The notes: generated by a model from the letters alone, not told the origin. DNA of 64,000 nucleotides from Toxoplasma gondii ME49 (GCF_000006565.2 NC_031472.1:1145227-1209226), one strand, 5' to 3'. Numbered from the stretch's first letter, positions 22,459 to 37,100 are shown. Numbers and translations are program-made.

Positions 22459-25400
22459 TTATAAGAACAGTATCTGAGCTCTCTCCACAAGCTTCTCCAG
22501 CTGGAGCTGCTGATAATTCGCCAGCGGGGCAAGAGGACTCGTGCTAGTCAAACAGTTCAATCTCGACACAGAACACAAAAAACAAATATGCGTTTCCATC
22601 AATGTGCCTGAAAATGCCAACGACACGTTCTTATCATGGGCAAGTTTTCCCTCCAGCGACCCGCGGAAAACCTGCACGACGTATCAACACGAATGTGCAA
22701 CATCAACTTCCTGCGATCCCCTCCTGCGCGTCTTTAGCATTTCCGCTAACCTCCATCTGACACACTTCCATAGGTTTGTGTATACGGGTTGTACCTGGAT
22801 CCTCTGGAACAACCATCAAGGTCTCTGTTCCATCGTCCACACGTTCCACCATACACTTGGTTGGAGTTTTCTTCACTCCTCTACTTGCCTCTTGACAGTT
22901 TCGGCTCCGTGAACCCCAGCTTGATCATCTGTATCTCGTGAGACGAGTTCTCTCCGCATACACCCTTCATTCTTCCTCCCACCCTCACTTCAGCTTCTTT
23001 CCACCTGAAAACTACGTCTACCTTTCTGAGCGATGGCATTTGCACGACTCGTCCTTCTTCCTGCCCGCCATATGCTTCTTTCAGAAACAAAAAACTTTTA
23101 TTTTTCACAGAAAACCTCACCCTGAGCTACTCATCCGCTTACGTTCTCTCTACTGAAAATCACTCTCTCCGTTCCTTCGTCAACTTGTCAGCCCAGTGGG
23201 AGGAACCGAGACAGAGGAGCGCCTTCGTGCTCACGAGCGGCGTAACACATTACCACCCGACGCGAAAACTACATGGGAGGGCTCGGATGCATGCAAGCAT
23301 TTAGGTAAATGTATGCAAACGTGTTTACATTATATGTTTATCGATGCAGAAAACCCTGAGTAACTGGTTTCTGTTCTTTCAGCGATGGTTTGATCCCTGT
23401 ACCTTCAGACAAATTATCTACTACTGCCTGTAGTGATGGACCGGGGCTCCCACTGTGCCGTTTCGTCGTTTACCCTCTTCGGTCGCTTCCCCGAGGTCCG
23501 ATGCCTCTACTAAAAGGGCACATTTCGCACGCTCGTATCCGCCACCACACCCAGTTCAACGCAGAGTACGGACGAAACGCGCAACCCCACAGCACGGGCC
23601 GAAGTCCTACGCACGGTAGTCTACGCGGACAGAGCGCAACGACAATTGATTCGTGAGAATTATCACATGGGTTTTTGCTTGGCGATTGTTGTCATTTTTT
23701 CGCCTTGGTGCTTGGCTCCTCAAATCAATATCCGTGAGGTCGGTACCAGTTTACACGCTGTGTAATCCAGCCAGATTCTCGTTCTCCTGGAACATCGGAG
23801 AAATAGATCGGCTTCTTCCCCCAGAACTTGTAGGTAAGCCCCTCGAAGTAATGCGGAACTTTTTCTTCTTCGATCGCATGCACGTGGACGTACACAGTTT
23901 TGAAAACCATGCGACTCACAAAGAAACTGAAGTAAACCAGCCCCATAACGAGCCCGACACAGACAGTGGCATCGATGACGCCGAGGACCACCGTTCCGCG
24001 CACAGAGCCCCTCTGGATTTCTAGTCGCCACCGATCGAAACTGCCATCCACATTTAGACCGAGGACGCGGGCTAAAAATCGGACAGGGTAGCTCAGAGGA
24101 TTTAAAAAGGGCAGGAAGTCGGCTAACCAGGAAACTGCCCGCGGAGACGGGGGCGACGACGAGCTAACCGAAGCAGCGGGCGAGCAGCTGATGGAAAAAC
24201 GAGAATGCAGCAGAATCAGACACGAAATTAGAGGACAGTTTAGAAATGAATCGCACGACTGGAAGGGAAGGCTCGGTGGTGTGGACGCTGAGGTTACCCA
24301 GTGAAACAAACCACTGAGCTAAAGACATCGAAGAGAAGCAATAAGAAAGAGACAGAGCGAATCGCACCTTACGAGGGAAGTATATGGCCACTGTGAGAAA
24401 ACGAAAACGCCTCAGGATATTGAAAAGCCAGTCACGAAACAGAGTTGCGGTAGCGAAAGGGAGCGGCCAAAAAGAAACAAGTGAGCGACTGCCATTTAGA
24501 AGAGCAAGAAAAAGAAATTTGCTTGATCCTCACGCTTCGGCCCCATGCTGCCTACATCATCGACGCACAAGCATAATCTCGCTGGAACGCACTGCAAGTT
24601 CCCAGTTTGTTCTTTCCTCCTCTCTCCACAATCCCCTATTGCATCTTTCCTCCACGTTCCACTTTCGGTTCGTATGCTCTGCCCATTTGCTTCTTATCCG
24701 CCACCAGTTGTCTGAGCCTCATGTGCGGTGGTTTGTACGTACCTGCAATTGTCATCAAACGCATTTCCTTCCTTTCCGTCTTCTGTCAATTCGAACTGTT
24801 TCTCGTCCCCCTTGGCGTTCCGCTCCTGGTACCTATACACGAACCTTTTCTCTGTCAGCGGGAACTGCGCTTCACGCGCATCTGGCGTCTTCTCGTCGAC
24901 TGCGTCTGCCTGATCTCGCTGTTGGGGCTCCCATTCTGCGTGCATGGTCGCACAGAGTCCTTTGTAACGCGCCCGCGTCCATTCTTCCCCTTCCGCATCT
25001 TCAAGAAATGCGTATCCTTCGTCTTCTTCTACGCTCTCTGCATTTGCTGCTGAAAATATGACCCTTTCTCCTCTAGGGGCAGCCGGGTCCATTTCCACTC
25101 CATCGGGCATCTCCTCTTCACTCTCGCTTTCCTCCGTCTCTGTGACATCCCCGTCTTCTTGAAGCATCGCTTGACTCTCCCGCTTCTCACTTGTTGCCTC
25201 CAAAACCAATCGTGCCCCCACTTTTCTCAGTTTCGTCACCCATGGCGCATCGGTGTGACGGCCACCGCTCCCACATTCATGCGTATAGACATCTGAGTGG
25301 CCTCTTGGTCCATTGAAGAAAGCCAGCACCGACGCAACAGGTTGCCTCGCCTCACGTATCTCTTGGTCAGCCTCAATCAAGCTAGTCATATTCCCCTCGA

Positions 25401-28400
25401 CATGTGAGCCAGCAAACGAGAACACATTTCCAGAAGTTGCCGCCCGCCCTCCGTCACGGACGCCACCCAGATCTCTTAACGCCTTTCCTCGCTGGGGATC
25501 AGTCTCACAGCGTGGACTGCATGCACGGCCTTCGAGCGCTTCACTCGACACATGAGACCCACATATCTCTACGTCGCTGAGGCCGCCTTTCTTCGTCGTT
25601 CTGTCAGCCGCGTCTGCTTCATTTGTGTTCAGAGTCTGGCGGTGGTCCTTCTGGAAAAACGACGACGGAGAGGACGGTACCTTCAGTGCATCGCGCCACG
25701 AGTAACTGGACTCTCCACATTCGGAAGGTGCGCTTTTGAAGGAAAACTGCCCTGCATCTGAGGGTTTCCCTCTTTCCACCTTTGCAGCGTCATCATGTTG
25801 ATCTATCGTCCCAGGGCCTGGCAGCACACTTGTCTCGCGCCGCTCGTTTCCGGTGCTTTCGTTGCTTGCAAGTGATCGAGTCCGCATTTCGATCGGTGAA
25901 GCGGATGACGCGAAAGACGGCATTTTCATTTCGTCAAAAGACCGACACTGGACGCAATTAGTTTCATGATGTGGTTCGGGGTCGACACGGGTCGCGGACG
26001 GGTCTATGAGAGCAGCCGGAGACAGACGAAACGGAAAGGTGGTCGAGCTTTCGAAGGAAGACACAACATATGGCGGGTAAACTCGGGACACGGAAGGTAC
26101 GAGGGCGTACAGAAGCGCCTCAAGCTTCTCACTCTTCTCGCGCAAACAGGTTAGTTTCCCCTGAACAAAACGGAGACGGAGATAACAAAAAGGCCCATCA
26201 AAGGTGTCGCATTTACGAAACGGCGAGAAGGAAAACACTTGATCACGCAAGAAGACTGGAAACCAATACAAGGCTAGAAACAATGGAAAAAGACACACCA
26301 AATGTTAAACAAGAAGACAAGCGAACAGTGTTAAGGCGCCAACTGACACATATACAAGTGCCACCGGTAATGTGTACATTATGGTGACGACATGCAAATC
26401 GAGCTCTCTGTGCTGGTTGTCGTCAGTGTCGTCCACATTGAGGTTACCTCCATCAACGGTCATACGTGAAATCGGGATGTAAAAACTCAAACATGCAAGC
26501 AATGCGTACTTGTGATCCATCAAGAGTGTTTCTCCCCGGTTCCACACGTTGTGCTTTTTCTTACTTCGGTTTCTTCCCTCAGCTCATCAATCACGCGTTG
26601 TAGTCGCTGCACCTTTTTCTCTACTGGAGCATCGTGCTGAGAGGCTGGTACATCGGACAACATTGGATTCCTCGATAATCCCTTTTTCTCGTCTTCTGTG
26701 AATATACTCTTCGACTCGCCCATATCCGAAAAACCCGTTCGATTTCCGAGTTCCATCCAGACGTCTCCTTCGTCATCTCTGCCGTCCTCCTCTTCTATCG
26801 TGTTTCCGTTTGCCGCGATCTCAACAGCGTTTGCGCCATGTCCCTCCTTCGCCTCTCCACTCATTTTCCGGTGCTCTAGACGACGCACACACATTTCCAG
26901 GTTCTTCCCCAGTTCGTGGTCTCTCGCCGTGTGTTGTAGGCGTTCTTTGCATGACAACCGCTGCTCATTCGATCTTGCTCGTTCGGTATCCGATCCCTCT
27001 TCTGCACCCGTATTCTGTGGTGATTCGCCTCTAGCTCCCCCCTCCCAGACGCAGTCCTCGAACCCCTCTTGTCCATCGTCCACGCTTCTACACCGGTCTC
27101 GATTTCGCTGCAAGTCGCCTTCTGCCTCCACCCGAGTTCCTTCTCCCGAATCATCACCGTCGGTCGCTCCTCCGGACAGGTCCTCGTGTAGCGTGTGCCT
27201 CGACAAAGGTGAGGAAGAGACACCGCGATTTGATTGGCGAGCCTGGGAATTCGGCCCTGAAAAAGACGAAGACAGATAAAGGACCGCGTCTGATGCACAG
27301 GGATTAGTGCTCGCTTTGCTCGTTTCTTGAGCACGCGGGCGACTGGAGTCGGGTGCCGATGTACGCGGCAGATCCGATAAGCATGCATCAGTTTCTGTAC
27401 CATGCGTTTCGCTGTCTGCTTGACCAAGACGCGCCGTGGACATTGTTTCCCCTCTTATGCCAAACGGCAGCGCTGTGGAAGAATGGTAATACGGCCTAAT
27501 AGAAAAAGGAAGTTGACGTTGAGAGCTATCTACCGCGCCCGCACTCTGGGAAGCTCTGCTGAGAGTCAAGCCCGTTGCCTGGAGCTCACGAGGTCGTGTC
27601 CGTGCATCGGCCCCTGTGCATCCGAAACTTGACGAAGCCGTGCGACAGTCAGACAGATCTCCTGGCGACTCTGTGTCACCTGACGCATACCGTAAAATCG
27701 AGGAGACGTTCTTTATTCGGTGGTTACACGAAGTCAGCAGCGTTACTCATATGCTTGGATCCCACCACGCACGTGCGGAAACAAGCATTTTAACTTAGAT
27801 GCGAATACGTGTGTATGCAAGCTTTCATGTACTACACGCATACATACCTTGCGCATACCTCGAAACATACCCGGGCACATATACACACGAATTCACCCGT
27901 TCCCATGAAAAACGAAACATACCGATACAAAACAATATGCAGAAGCGGACATGCGCTCGTGTACGCTTGTACTGATTTATGCAATTCTAGAAGACAATAA
28001 GGAAAAACGGCGACGCTAAGGACCTCTACGTCGACAGTGCTTATCCATTTCGTTACACGTAAGAGTTAGCTGGTCGTCTCCCCGCTGTCGCCACTGTGGC
28101 GGGCTGTCGATGTGCGAACCCAGTTAGCGGCACGTGGGCAAAAGGCGTGAGCCCCTGGCTACATACACAGTTCTCTCTCAAAGTCGAGAAGCGAACATTC
28201 TTGTTGAAAACTCCACTCACCATCGTCATCTTCTTCTTCGCTGTCATCTTCGACATTCGAGCTAAGAACGTCAAAGCTGCTCATAGAGTCCTCGCTTTGA
28301 GCGCACGCCTCATTGGAAACGTCTTCAGCTTCCTCCTCTTTTTTGCTTTCTGCATCGTCTCTCATGTGTTCATCTCCTTTGGTTCCATCAACGACGGAAA

Positions 28401-28605
28401 AGGAATACGAAGAAACTGAGGAAAGTGACACACTGTTTGGCTGCCCGCTTGCCGCTTCCCCTGCCTGCCCCTCTCCAGTTCCTGTGGATGTTTTGATTGC
28501 GTCGTCTGTCTCTGTCACCAGAGCGTTTTCCTCGCTTCCTCCCACTTCCGTTTCCCCTTGTCTCCTGTTCGTCTGCCCATGTGCGGCGCCACGCGACCAC
28601 ATCAT
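22459..28605 (-). CDS. Acidic coiled-coil protein with a C-terminal membrane helix, seven exons
   Basis: My model joins 28605-28167, 27529-26565, 26160-24743, 24390-24373, 24187-23757, 23077-22989 (or to 23022) and 22671-22459. Every join agrees in phase, giving about 1180-1190 residues. The first ~900 residues are acidic, Ser-rich and disordered. A coiled coil spans the exon 2/3 junction (VQRLQRVIDELREETE then LREKSEKLEALLYALV), which supports that splice. Exon 5 holds one strong membrane helix at about residues 1011-1035 (VVLGVIDATVCVGLVMGLVY), with an Arg-rich flank before and a YFEGLTYKFWGKKPIYF segment after. Donors are good at exon 2 (GTAAGA) and exon 3 (GTACGT). Exon 4 is only 18 bases. 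A tail-anchored organelle scaffold or tether is plausible. A seipin-like fold after the helix crossed my mind, but is not supported. Confidence 0.6.
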
Positions 28606-31600
28606 GAGAGCTCTCAGGTTTCCACTCTTTTACGATATAATATCAAACGTTAATGTGAGCGCGTGCAGGTGCATTCCTGCTTGCATCAAGTAAAAATAAC
28701 TATATACGCAAAGCTAGTCATATGTACAGGTCTCCTTAGATGTCACGTAGAACGTCTTATCAGAACTGGCGAAGTGCTCCTCTTGCATGCGCATGCCCGC
28801 TTCAAGACATTCACCTGTACGCAGCCTTACACAAAGCACAGAACAGAACGACTAATGGACTTTCACATCGTAGGAAACTCTCTACAGACACTTCTGCCCA
28901 CGAAAAACGCGATTCTCGTATATGTACACATAGGATCGACACATCATGGGGATGCCAGTGGCGAACGTCGAACATAAAGCACCTAGTTCTACCTTCCGTG
29001 AAGTGATGGTTCGTGGGCGAGTCTGACGAAGTCTCATGGAAAGATGGTGAGGCTAGAGACCTGGAGAATTTGGCATCTGGACACATACAAGATCTGTTTG
29101 AAGTACTACAAACTCGACTTTATACAGACTACAGCATGTAAGTGAATTAGCATAATGAAACAAATGGATCATTGAGGTTTGCATTTTACAGAAGCATGCT
29201 ACACGAGCCTTACGCCTAGCCCACCGGGAACTTCCTCCCCGCCCAGCTTTAGCTCTGGCCAAGTAGCTGTAAAACCAATATCTGTGGATGTAAAAACTGC
29301 GACTCCTTATATGAATATACGAGTCACATGAATATGCTGGCATTCAAAAAAGTAAAAAGTAATCAGCAGGTCGATATCCTGGTCAGAATGGCAAAAAACA
29401 AAACGGTGAAATCTGAAATCTCCACGTACTCACAGGTGTTTTGACGCACACAAAACACTGGTCTTATAGCAACGCCGGAACTACCAAACGTCTGAAAGCT
29501 CTGTATAGTGCACGTGGGTAGTAAACCGATTTGTGGTTCGTTCCAAAGCAAGAACTTTTCTGTAGCTACAGCGACACGCATCCCTATGAAAAGCTTCATG
29601 GAACACGTGAACCCGCTTTAGATAAACACGTTGGCACATGAAAACCACAATACGGAGCACCGCATGCATACGCGCACACAATGAACCGGCTTCGCGTGAG
29701 AGCGGTAGCCGACTACGGTTTTAGTTCGTGTTAGGCTACTGCGATATCGTACAATTCGGAGTATTTTGTAGTCAACAAGCCTCAGTAAGCATTGGACGCG
29801 GCAAAGCTCCATGGCATATACAACGGTTACCCTAAACGGGCATCACACCCTCTTGCAGCGGTCCCTGTACACTCACTGATTGAAAGACAAGCGACGGAAT
29901 GCCACCTGGAAACAGAGCCGTACAGCTGATTCTAGTCCAGGTCCGTTTAACCGCACAACCAAGGACCAACAGAAGACCACAGACTACTTGCACCGGATTC
30001 TGTCTTCACTGGAGTGTGGTTGCTCGTTCAGAAAAATGGATACCTACGAAGGTTTCCTATACGCCTCGGGAACTCACTCAATTCACACACGTGAACCTCC
30101 CATCACGATGACGTCGATCAGTTGCATGCGGTGGGCTGGATTCATCGCGTGTAGCGGCGTTGGTCGCGAGCGGAGGTTTGAGCTAGTTGCTTGTTTACCC
30201 AGCAGCGCCAGTCGTAGCTTGATTACCTCGGCGCATGGGATTTGCATGCGATGAAAAAACGAACGCTGGCAAAAAAGGCAGACCAGCATTAAGTCTAGTA
30301 CAACAAACAGCAAGCCCCGAGGCAGACAAGGCGGCGGTAATGAACAGACGATCCTCCCAACACTTCAGCCCCAATTGTTCGACAGTAGATACCATGCCAC
30401 TCCGCATCTATATGCATATTTTCGCAGGGACGAAAACGCCGAGGCGAAAATACACACAAAATTCCACTCTTTAAATTCCGATGCAACAGTCGTGCCGCCG
30501 ATCGACAGAGAGGCCGTCTTGCCCTTGTCACATGGAAAACAGAATCTTCCCGTCCAAAAAAGCGCGTGTGCTCTCTTTTCTGTGCGATACATCCTCTCAT
30601 TCAACCTGTATTTTTTTTCCAATGCGAGGGTGTTCCCTTGTGCGACACCGAGCGGTGCTCATCACAGCCGTATCGGGGTGCGCGTTATGCGCACCGGTGG
30701 ATAGGACCATCGGACAGCTAAGGAAACCAGCGGCCTGCCTTCCCTACTGGGTTTTCCGCAGCCCACGAATCGCAGAGTGGTGCGGTGAGGAGACGCGGTG
30801 TCCTAAAACACAGTCTACCACGGATTAGTCACGACGGTCTTACGCGATGTGTGCAGATGGTAAGGGTTGAACGCTGGGTAGCGGAATTGATACCATGCTC
30901 CATTTGATACAGAGTCTGTGGCGAACTAGCGGAGGTGTCTGATAGGCATGGCAGATAGCGTGGAAACGGATGTTCACTGACGATGTTGCGGCGAGCATAC
31001 GGTGTTACTAAGTTGCAGGGTGCTGTGTCAGCGGGCGTTGAAATAGTGAATTCAAGAGTTTTCATTAAAACATGGCATGGAAGAGCGACCGGAGGTCGAC
31101 AGTTCGTCAGGGGGCAAATTTCTAAAGCGGGAAAAAAAGTGGCGGCATTTCTCCATGAACTCTTAGTCCTCCCGTTTTTGTCGTTCGTTGAACGAGCAAC
31201 ACGAAGGTGACCCGCATCATTTTAGGGGTTCACTATCACGTGGCGTTTTGCTGGAACGGGCACCAGCGAGCGTGTTCTGGCTGTCGAAGTCGGATGCCCG
31301 TCGACATTGTACTAGAGAGTGTGCAAGCGTGACGAATAGTGGCGTCTCGCCATTGTATCCGGGCAGCACACGGGGCTTTGTTCCGAGGTGCCACTTGATT
31401 CGGTTAAGATTCTTCGTGTATGCATGTTGTGTACGGAGCTGGAATATATTTAAAGTATTTTTCCCTGACTCACCCGCCTGCACATACATGTGCCTCGGAA
31501 AAGTGTATTCTACGAGTTGAGGACGCTGTCGGAAACGATTTTTGGCGTAGAATGGACTCAGCGACTGATAATGGGGAGGAACATTCGCATCGCTGAATAT

Positions 31601-34039
31601 CGTTGTATTATCTAGAAACGCACAGGCACGGCACACAAAAGTGTTTGGGTATGGCGACTCATTACGACTCGCTGCACAAAGAAGGTATTCGAAAATATGG
31701 ATACCCGTTACGACTCCGTTGATCATCTGATCGAGAGCAGACAACTTCGACATTTCTAACACGACGCGGTGTTGGTGTCTTGGTGGCCCGAAGTACTTCT
31801 GAACGAGCCATCAGCGGTGCCTTCCAATCTGATGTATTTTCTCGCTCGTTTTTCTACTTGAACCGATTCACTGACCCGCCATATCCGTCGTGTCATGTGA
31901 GAAAGAGGGTGCCAAATTTGCGGGTGGTGTCGAAGTGATGTAGTCGGGTAACGTGAGTGTGAATTGCCCCTGTTTCATAGACACACGGCGTTGTAATGCA
32001 GCAACATTGTTTGGCGCAATGTTGTGGCTCCCCTTAAGTCTGCGCCCTATCAAGAAAGGGAGAGGCTAGTTACAGATTTTGACACTGTCAAGCCTCAGCT
32101 CTAAACTCCACGACGGTCTTTGGGTTTTCTCGCTAGGTGCAGTATCGGTACCACGTCTCTAACAAGCTGGTTGTATACAAAGGCGTTGCAGATTTAAGTG
32201 GTCCTCGCGGGAGAATGATAAACCACAAATGGAGACTCGAAAAGGGTCATGCCTTGTCACCAAATCAGTGGTTTCTAATCGCGAGCCAAATGTTCTGATA
32301 CGGGAGAGTCAATAGCTTAATATGAGCCGGGGGAGGCCTTCAATATCTTCTCAATGTTGTCCTCATGCTCATGACAAAATTGTAGAATAACAACCCAAAT
32401 GTTTGCAAGGACAACGGCAAACCTTGGATCGATCGAGTGGGTAATTGACACTGACTCGGAAGCGTTGTCTAAACGGAGGAGAGGCAATGAAGGGACGCAC
32501 CCAGTCTATTTGGTAGGGAAGGAAGAACGCTTGACAACAAACGACTGACGGAGCACACAACTTACATGCATCATCAATGTCGACTGATTTTGCCGTGCTG
32601 CAGGGGCACGCTGCTCGGGTGAATCGCAATGGAGCATCCCCCTAAAGACATGAGCGGAAATAATCCTTCACTTAGTAGTAATACATGCAACCGCTAAGCT
32701 CTTGTGAGCCGCCCTCTTATTCAACGAAGTACATGCTTGGCAATTCCTTTTTTTAACACAACTGGTCAGAACACACAGCAAGCACGCGCTGCTTACTCAC
32801 TGCGCTTAGGGCAGCAGAACTACCGGCGACTGCATCGCATTGTCCATTTTGACTTGTCCGTTTGTTGTTTTACCAGGAAGACGAAATGACAGACGATTAT
32901 CCAAGATTGCTTCTCCTGCCTCTCGGCCTCTGCTGCTCACTTTGTGGATGTGGACCGCAGGAACTCCCGCTAAAGGACATGTGCTTCTTGACAAGCCGCG
33001 TCGTGTCTCGCTTTTTGCTCGCATGCGCTCAGTGGCTCGGACCACGCCTTTAACCTGTTACGGCTTGGCACTTTGAGAGCCCCACACACCTCTTTCTATT
33101 AATAATACGGTCTCCATCAGCTTTCGCCATTCCCCTTCCTTTGTAATGAATACCTTGTCCTTTGCTTCCGCTAATACTCTGTCGGGAAAGTCCATGAAGA
33201 TACAACGGTTAGCGGTCGCAAGTGAGGCGGTTTCGAAGAGAGAGACTCGTTAAACGGCCGAAAGCAACAGTAAACTTTGTCTGGAAACGGTTGAAAGCTT
33301 GGAGCTGTGTTATTGACTCTGTCAGTAGCCGTATTTTTGTGCAGGGACTGAAGGCGTGCAGCTTTTATGACAATTAGATTCGAAACAAGAGGCGTAGGAA
33401 AGATTGTTGTGAAGGCAAAACGGGCCTCTCTCCGTCTGCATTCACCAGTCCACGAATATCCCTTATGTGGCCTACAATTTCTATCTTGTTGAGGTTATGT
33501 ACTACATTGGTGCCCTGCCTGTCCGTCACAGCCCATCGGTGTTCCGACCTTACAGTCTGGTATCGTTCGTATGGCGCCTTTCAGCTCCATGAAAGCCAAC
33601 CCATGTCCATCTATGTTGTACTTAGGATCCACCAGTGTTGAGTTTGCGTGCTGCTGTCTGCTGCTCGCTGTGCATCCGCGTATCTCCATTTATTTTCTCG
33701 CTTCTACGTCGGCCGGCCTGCACGTCGCCTGCGTTTTCTGCGAGCCACGCTGCATCAGTGCCCTGGGAAACTGTTCTTCCGAACTCCGTCGGATGGTTTG
33801 GCATATATGGGTCCTTTTGTTATTCGTCCCTCTCTGATTTCCGAAAGAGACCGGGGGATAGCAACCATGATGTCGCGCGTTCCTTTCCACTCTCCTCTCT
33901 TTGTCCTTCTTCAGGCGCTCATCGAAGCCAGAAAACCCTCGTAGATGCCTCATATTGCTCGCGTCCTTTTCGTTCCTTTGTAGAGAGTGGACGTGGTCTG
34001 TGCCTTTAATTCAGACTGTCTTCTCGACAAAAGGCATTC
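28606..34039. other. Gene-poor stretch, 5.4 kb
   Basis: No open frame here has recognisable domains, coherent codon use or convincing splice partners. It separates two divergent genes (minus strand ending its 5' side at 28605, plus strand from about 34040), so both promoters and long 5' leaders probably lie within. Pyrimidine-rich sequence from about 33600 to 34030 resembles the leader of the kinase gene. Confidence 0.45.
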
Positions 34040-34117
34040 ATGCCAGCATTTTCTTGTTGGCGAAGCCGAGACACGCCACATGAGGAAGGTGGGAGAGCGA
34101 GAAGTTCCGAAAATACT

Positions 34118-37100
34118 ATGTCGCTGGTTCACAAAATGATGCTTCGGTGTTTCCGGAGAAGACTGTCTGTAGGTCACACCCCAGCCGGTGTCGCTCCGTC
34201 ACTCCCAGCGAATCAGCCAGAGCGGAGGCATGAAAAGGGTGAAGAATTCACGCGTTTCTTCTCTTTTCCACACACAGTGGGGCTACCACGATGTGCCTGG
34301 GACGTTGGCTCGCCACCCTTGGTCTCGTGTCCGTTATTGGAGACCAGTGCATGCACATACATGACTGTGAGACCGAAGCCGCGGAGGAAAGGGAGGACAC
34401 GCCTGTCTTTCTCGCCATCATCTCGCGTATCGTTTTTTCTTCCGCCCTTTTCGAGAGCGCGCAGTCGCATCGACCCGCAGTCGTCATTCACTGCGGGACA
34501 AAGCGACGCAAAGCTACCCCTCCCTTTGTGTCCACCTTCAGCCCTCAGTAAAACGTCGAATGCGCATTCTTCTTCCTCGAGTGGAGACGCGTCGTGGGCA
34601 ACGGCGCTGGCACTTGCAGTCTGTGGCTGCGCCATACCTGAAGACGACGCGAGAGACGCCGGCGGAGTTCAAGAATTTCCGTTTGTTTTTTCGGAGGGAG
34701 AGCTCGAGGAAGATGCTGATCCAGACGACTTCTGGAGAGTATCTGCCGTGATTCAGAGCGAACCTGCGTCTGCGAGGAACGCTCCGGAAGGGTCAGGCCG
34801 ACCGCGAAGCCCGGCCAGTCTATCGTTCGTCAGTAATGCAACGCCGAGAGACATCACCGGAGGCGAAGCCGAAGAAATGGGGGAGGCAGAAAAAGATGAC
34901 GTAGAAGACAAGCCGGAGGGAGGAAACAAAGATGAAGCAGAGTGGAAGCAAACTCAGTCAAGAGGTCGCTTCGCTCTTCAGTCCGTGTCGGAACAGTGCT
35001 CTTGCCAGCACAGACCACAGTTCGGGGAACATCTCCAGAGAGATGAAGATCCCCGAAGACAACGGGCAGAGACTGTTGTTGGGGGAGGTCACAGCAAAAG
35101 GGGCTCTTTACTTGCAAAGCGCGTTTTGCAGGAATATCGGATAGACCGACACGTCGGGCTTGAAAGAGATCCATCGCTGCCAATACATCGACCTCATCAG
35201 AACGGACCCCAGCCGGGGACGGAGACACCCACAGGCAACAGAGCAGACCCGTTGGACCAAGCCACGGATCCTCAGAGAGATGCGGCGAATCTGTTTACAT
35301 CTTTATGCGTTCGTCCCTGCGTGATGGCACTGAAGGGTCGCTCCCCTTCCGCGCCTCAGGCTTGGTGGCGACAGCCTCTTGCTTCGTCCTCTCTATCGTC
35401 CTCTGCTCCAGCTTTTTGCGAGTCTGCGACCCCGCCGGTTCTTGATCGTGACCGAGAGCATCGAACAACGGCGTCGCTTGCAGACTACGACAGTACTTAC
35501 ACTCCGTCTGCAGGTGGCAATCAGGTTCCCCACTCAAGCAGTTTGGTAGACAGAGACGGCATGTCCAGCGAGGTAATCCAGCCGGAAAAAAACGGCGGGG
35601 AACTCGGCGACCGTCGTCCGAAAGAAAGGGAACGGGACAAGCACACTTTGAGTCAGCGTATGACCGACTTGGTGCTTCTTTTCAAGACACCTCTTTTTAT
35701 GGCGACACCAGAGGATCTGGACATGAGAGAGGGTGAGAAGGGCCCCGCGGGTCTCGGGTCGGTTACGCTGCGAGCTACTCAGGTTTTGACAAGGCAGCTG
35801 GAGGAGTTGGCGCAAGTCACGAACCAACTCGTGTCGTGGCTGCGGCCGACATTCCCCGATTCCTGGACGTGCCGAGGGGCCCTTTCCGCGGTCGACGAGA
35901 GGAGACCGACAGAGGCAGAAGGCGTCGACTCATACGTGGAGACTGTCTTCCGGACTCGAGCGGCTGTGGTGCGCTTTGTGCGAAGCATGTTTTACCTGAT
36001 GGTTGCAGCCGCCGACTACAAGCTCACTTTCAGTCGTGTTGACCGGGTGTCCAGACAGCTCATCGCTCTCCGGGAAGAGCGCGAGCGAGTTCGCGAACGT
36101 CTCGGAGCACGTGAAACACAAGCCCGTGAGGCGAACACCAGTGTCGCTTCCCTTCGAGGTCTCGCGATTTCCGAAGCGAAGTCCGAAAAAGCACTACTGC
36201 AGAAAGCTGGAGGGGATGCGGGACAGTCTGAATTGATTGGGATCAATACCGAGTCCGCACGTGACGCGAGCGGGAGTCTTCTTACAGGTGGTGGTCGCTG
36301 CGCTCTCCCCGCCTCTTCCCTCGTCTCGTCCACAGAACAGACTTTGTCTCTTATTTGCGAGACCGAGTCGCAGACGACTCGCCCTGGAGGCGACAGCTCA
36401 AATTCGTGGAGTGCTTCGGCGATAAACCCGTACGTCGACGCCTCATCGCATCCACCTCGAGACTCCATGGCGACCCGACTGGGTGAGTTGGCTGCGGAAA
36501 TTGAGGCTCTTATAAATACGAGAAAGGAACTTCTGTCATGCGTGCACGATCGTTGTGCACGACGTCTGCTTCACGTGTGCCGTTGCCACGGGGGGCTGTA
36601 CACGAAGCTCGGCCAGTACGTCGCGACGATGACGCACATCATTCCGGCTGCGTACACGGAGCACCTGCGCACGCTTCACGACGACGCAGCACGTACGCCG
36701 TGGCCCCTGGTGGCTCGGCTCGTGGCAACGGAACTGGGGGCGCCTATTGAGGATGTTTTTCTCTTTTTCAACCAGGAGGCCGTCGCTGCCGCCTCGCTGG
36801 CTCAAGTTCACCACGCACGGCTGCGGGACGGGCGGGAAGTGGCCGTAAAGGTGCAGCGACCGCGCCTGCGCGAGCAGATGCATGGCGACTTGAAAACCGT
36901 GGAGATTATGATGCACTTGGTGTCCTGGGCCTTTCCAGACTTCGAGTTTCGATGGTTGCTCCCCGAGTTCCGCCAAAACATGCGCCAGGAAACTGACTTT
37001 CGACAGGAAGCATACAACGCGATGCGCCTGCGCTGGCTGTTCAGACACCAAAGTGAGGTGTACGTCCCGTGGGTCGACTGGGAGCGGACTACCGAGCGCG

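Noticed and set aside
24384..25061. Plus-strand frame of 225 codons
   Set aside because: It is antisense to exon 3 and the following intron of the coiled-coil/membrane gene; the basic N-terminus and His-rich end look like a shadow.
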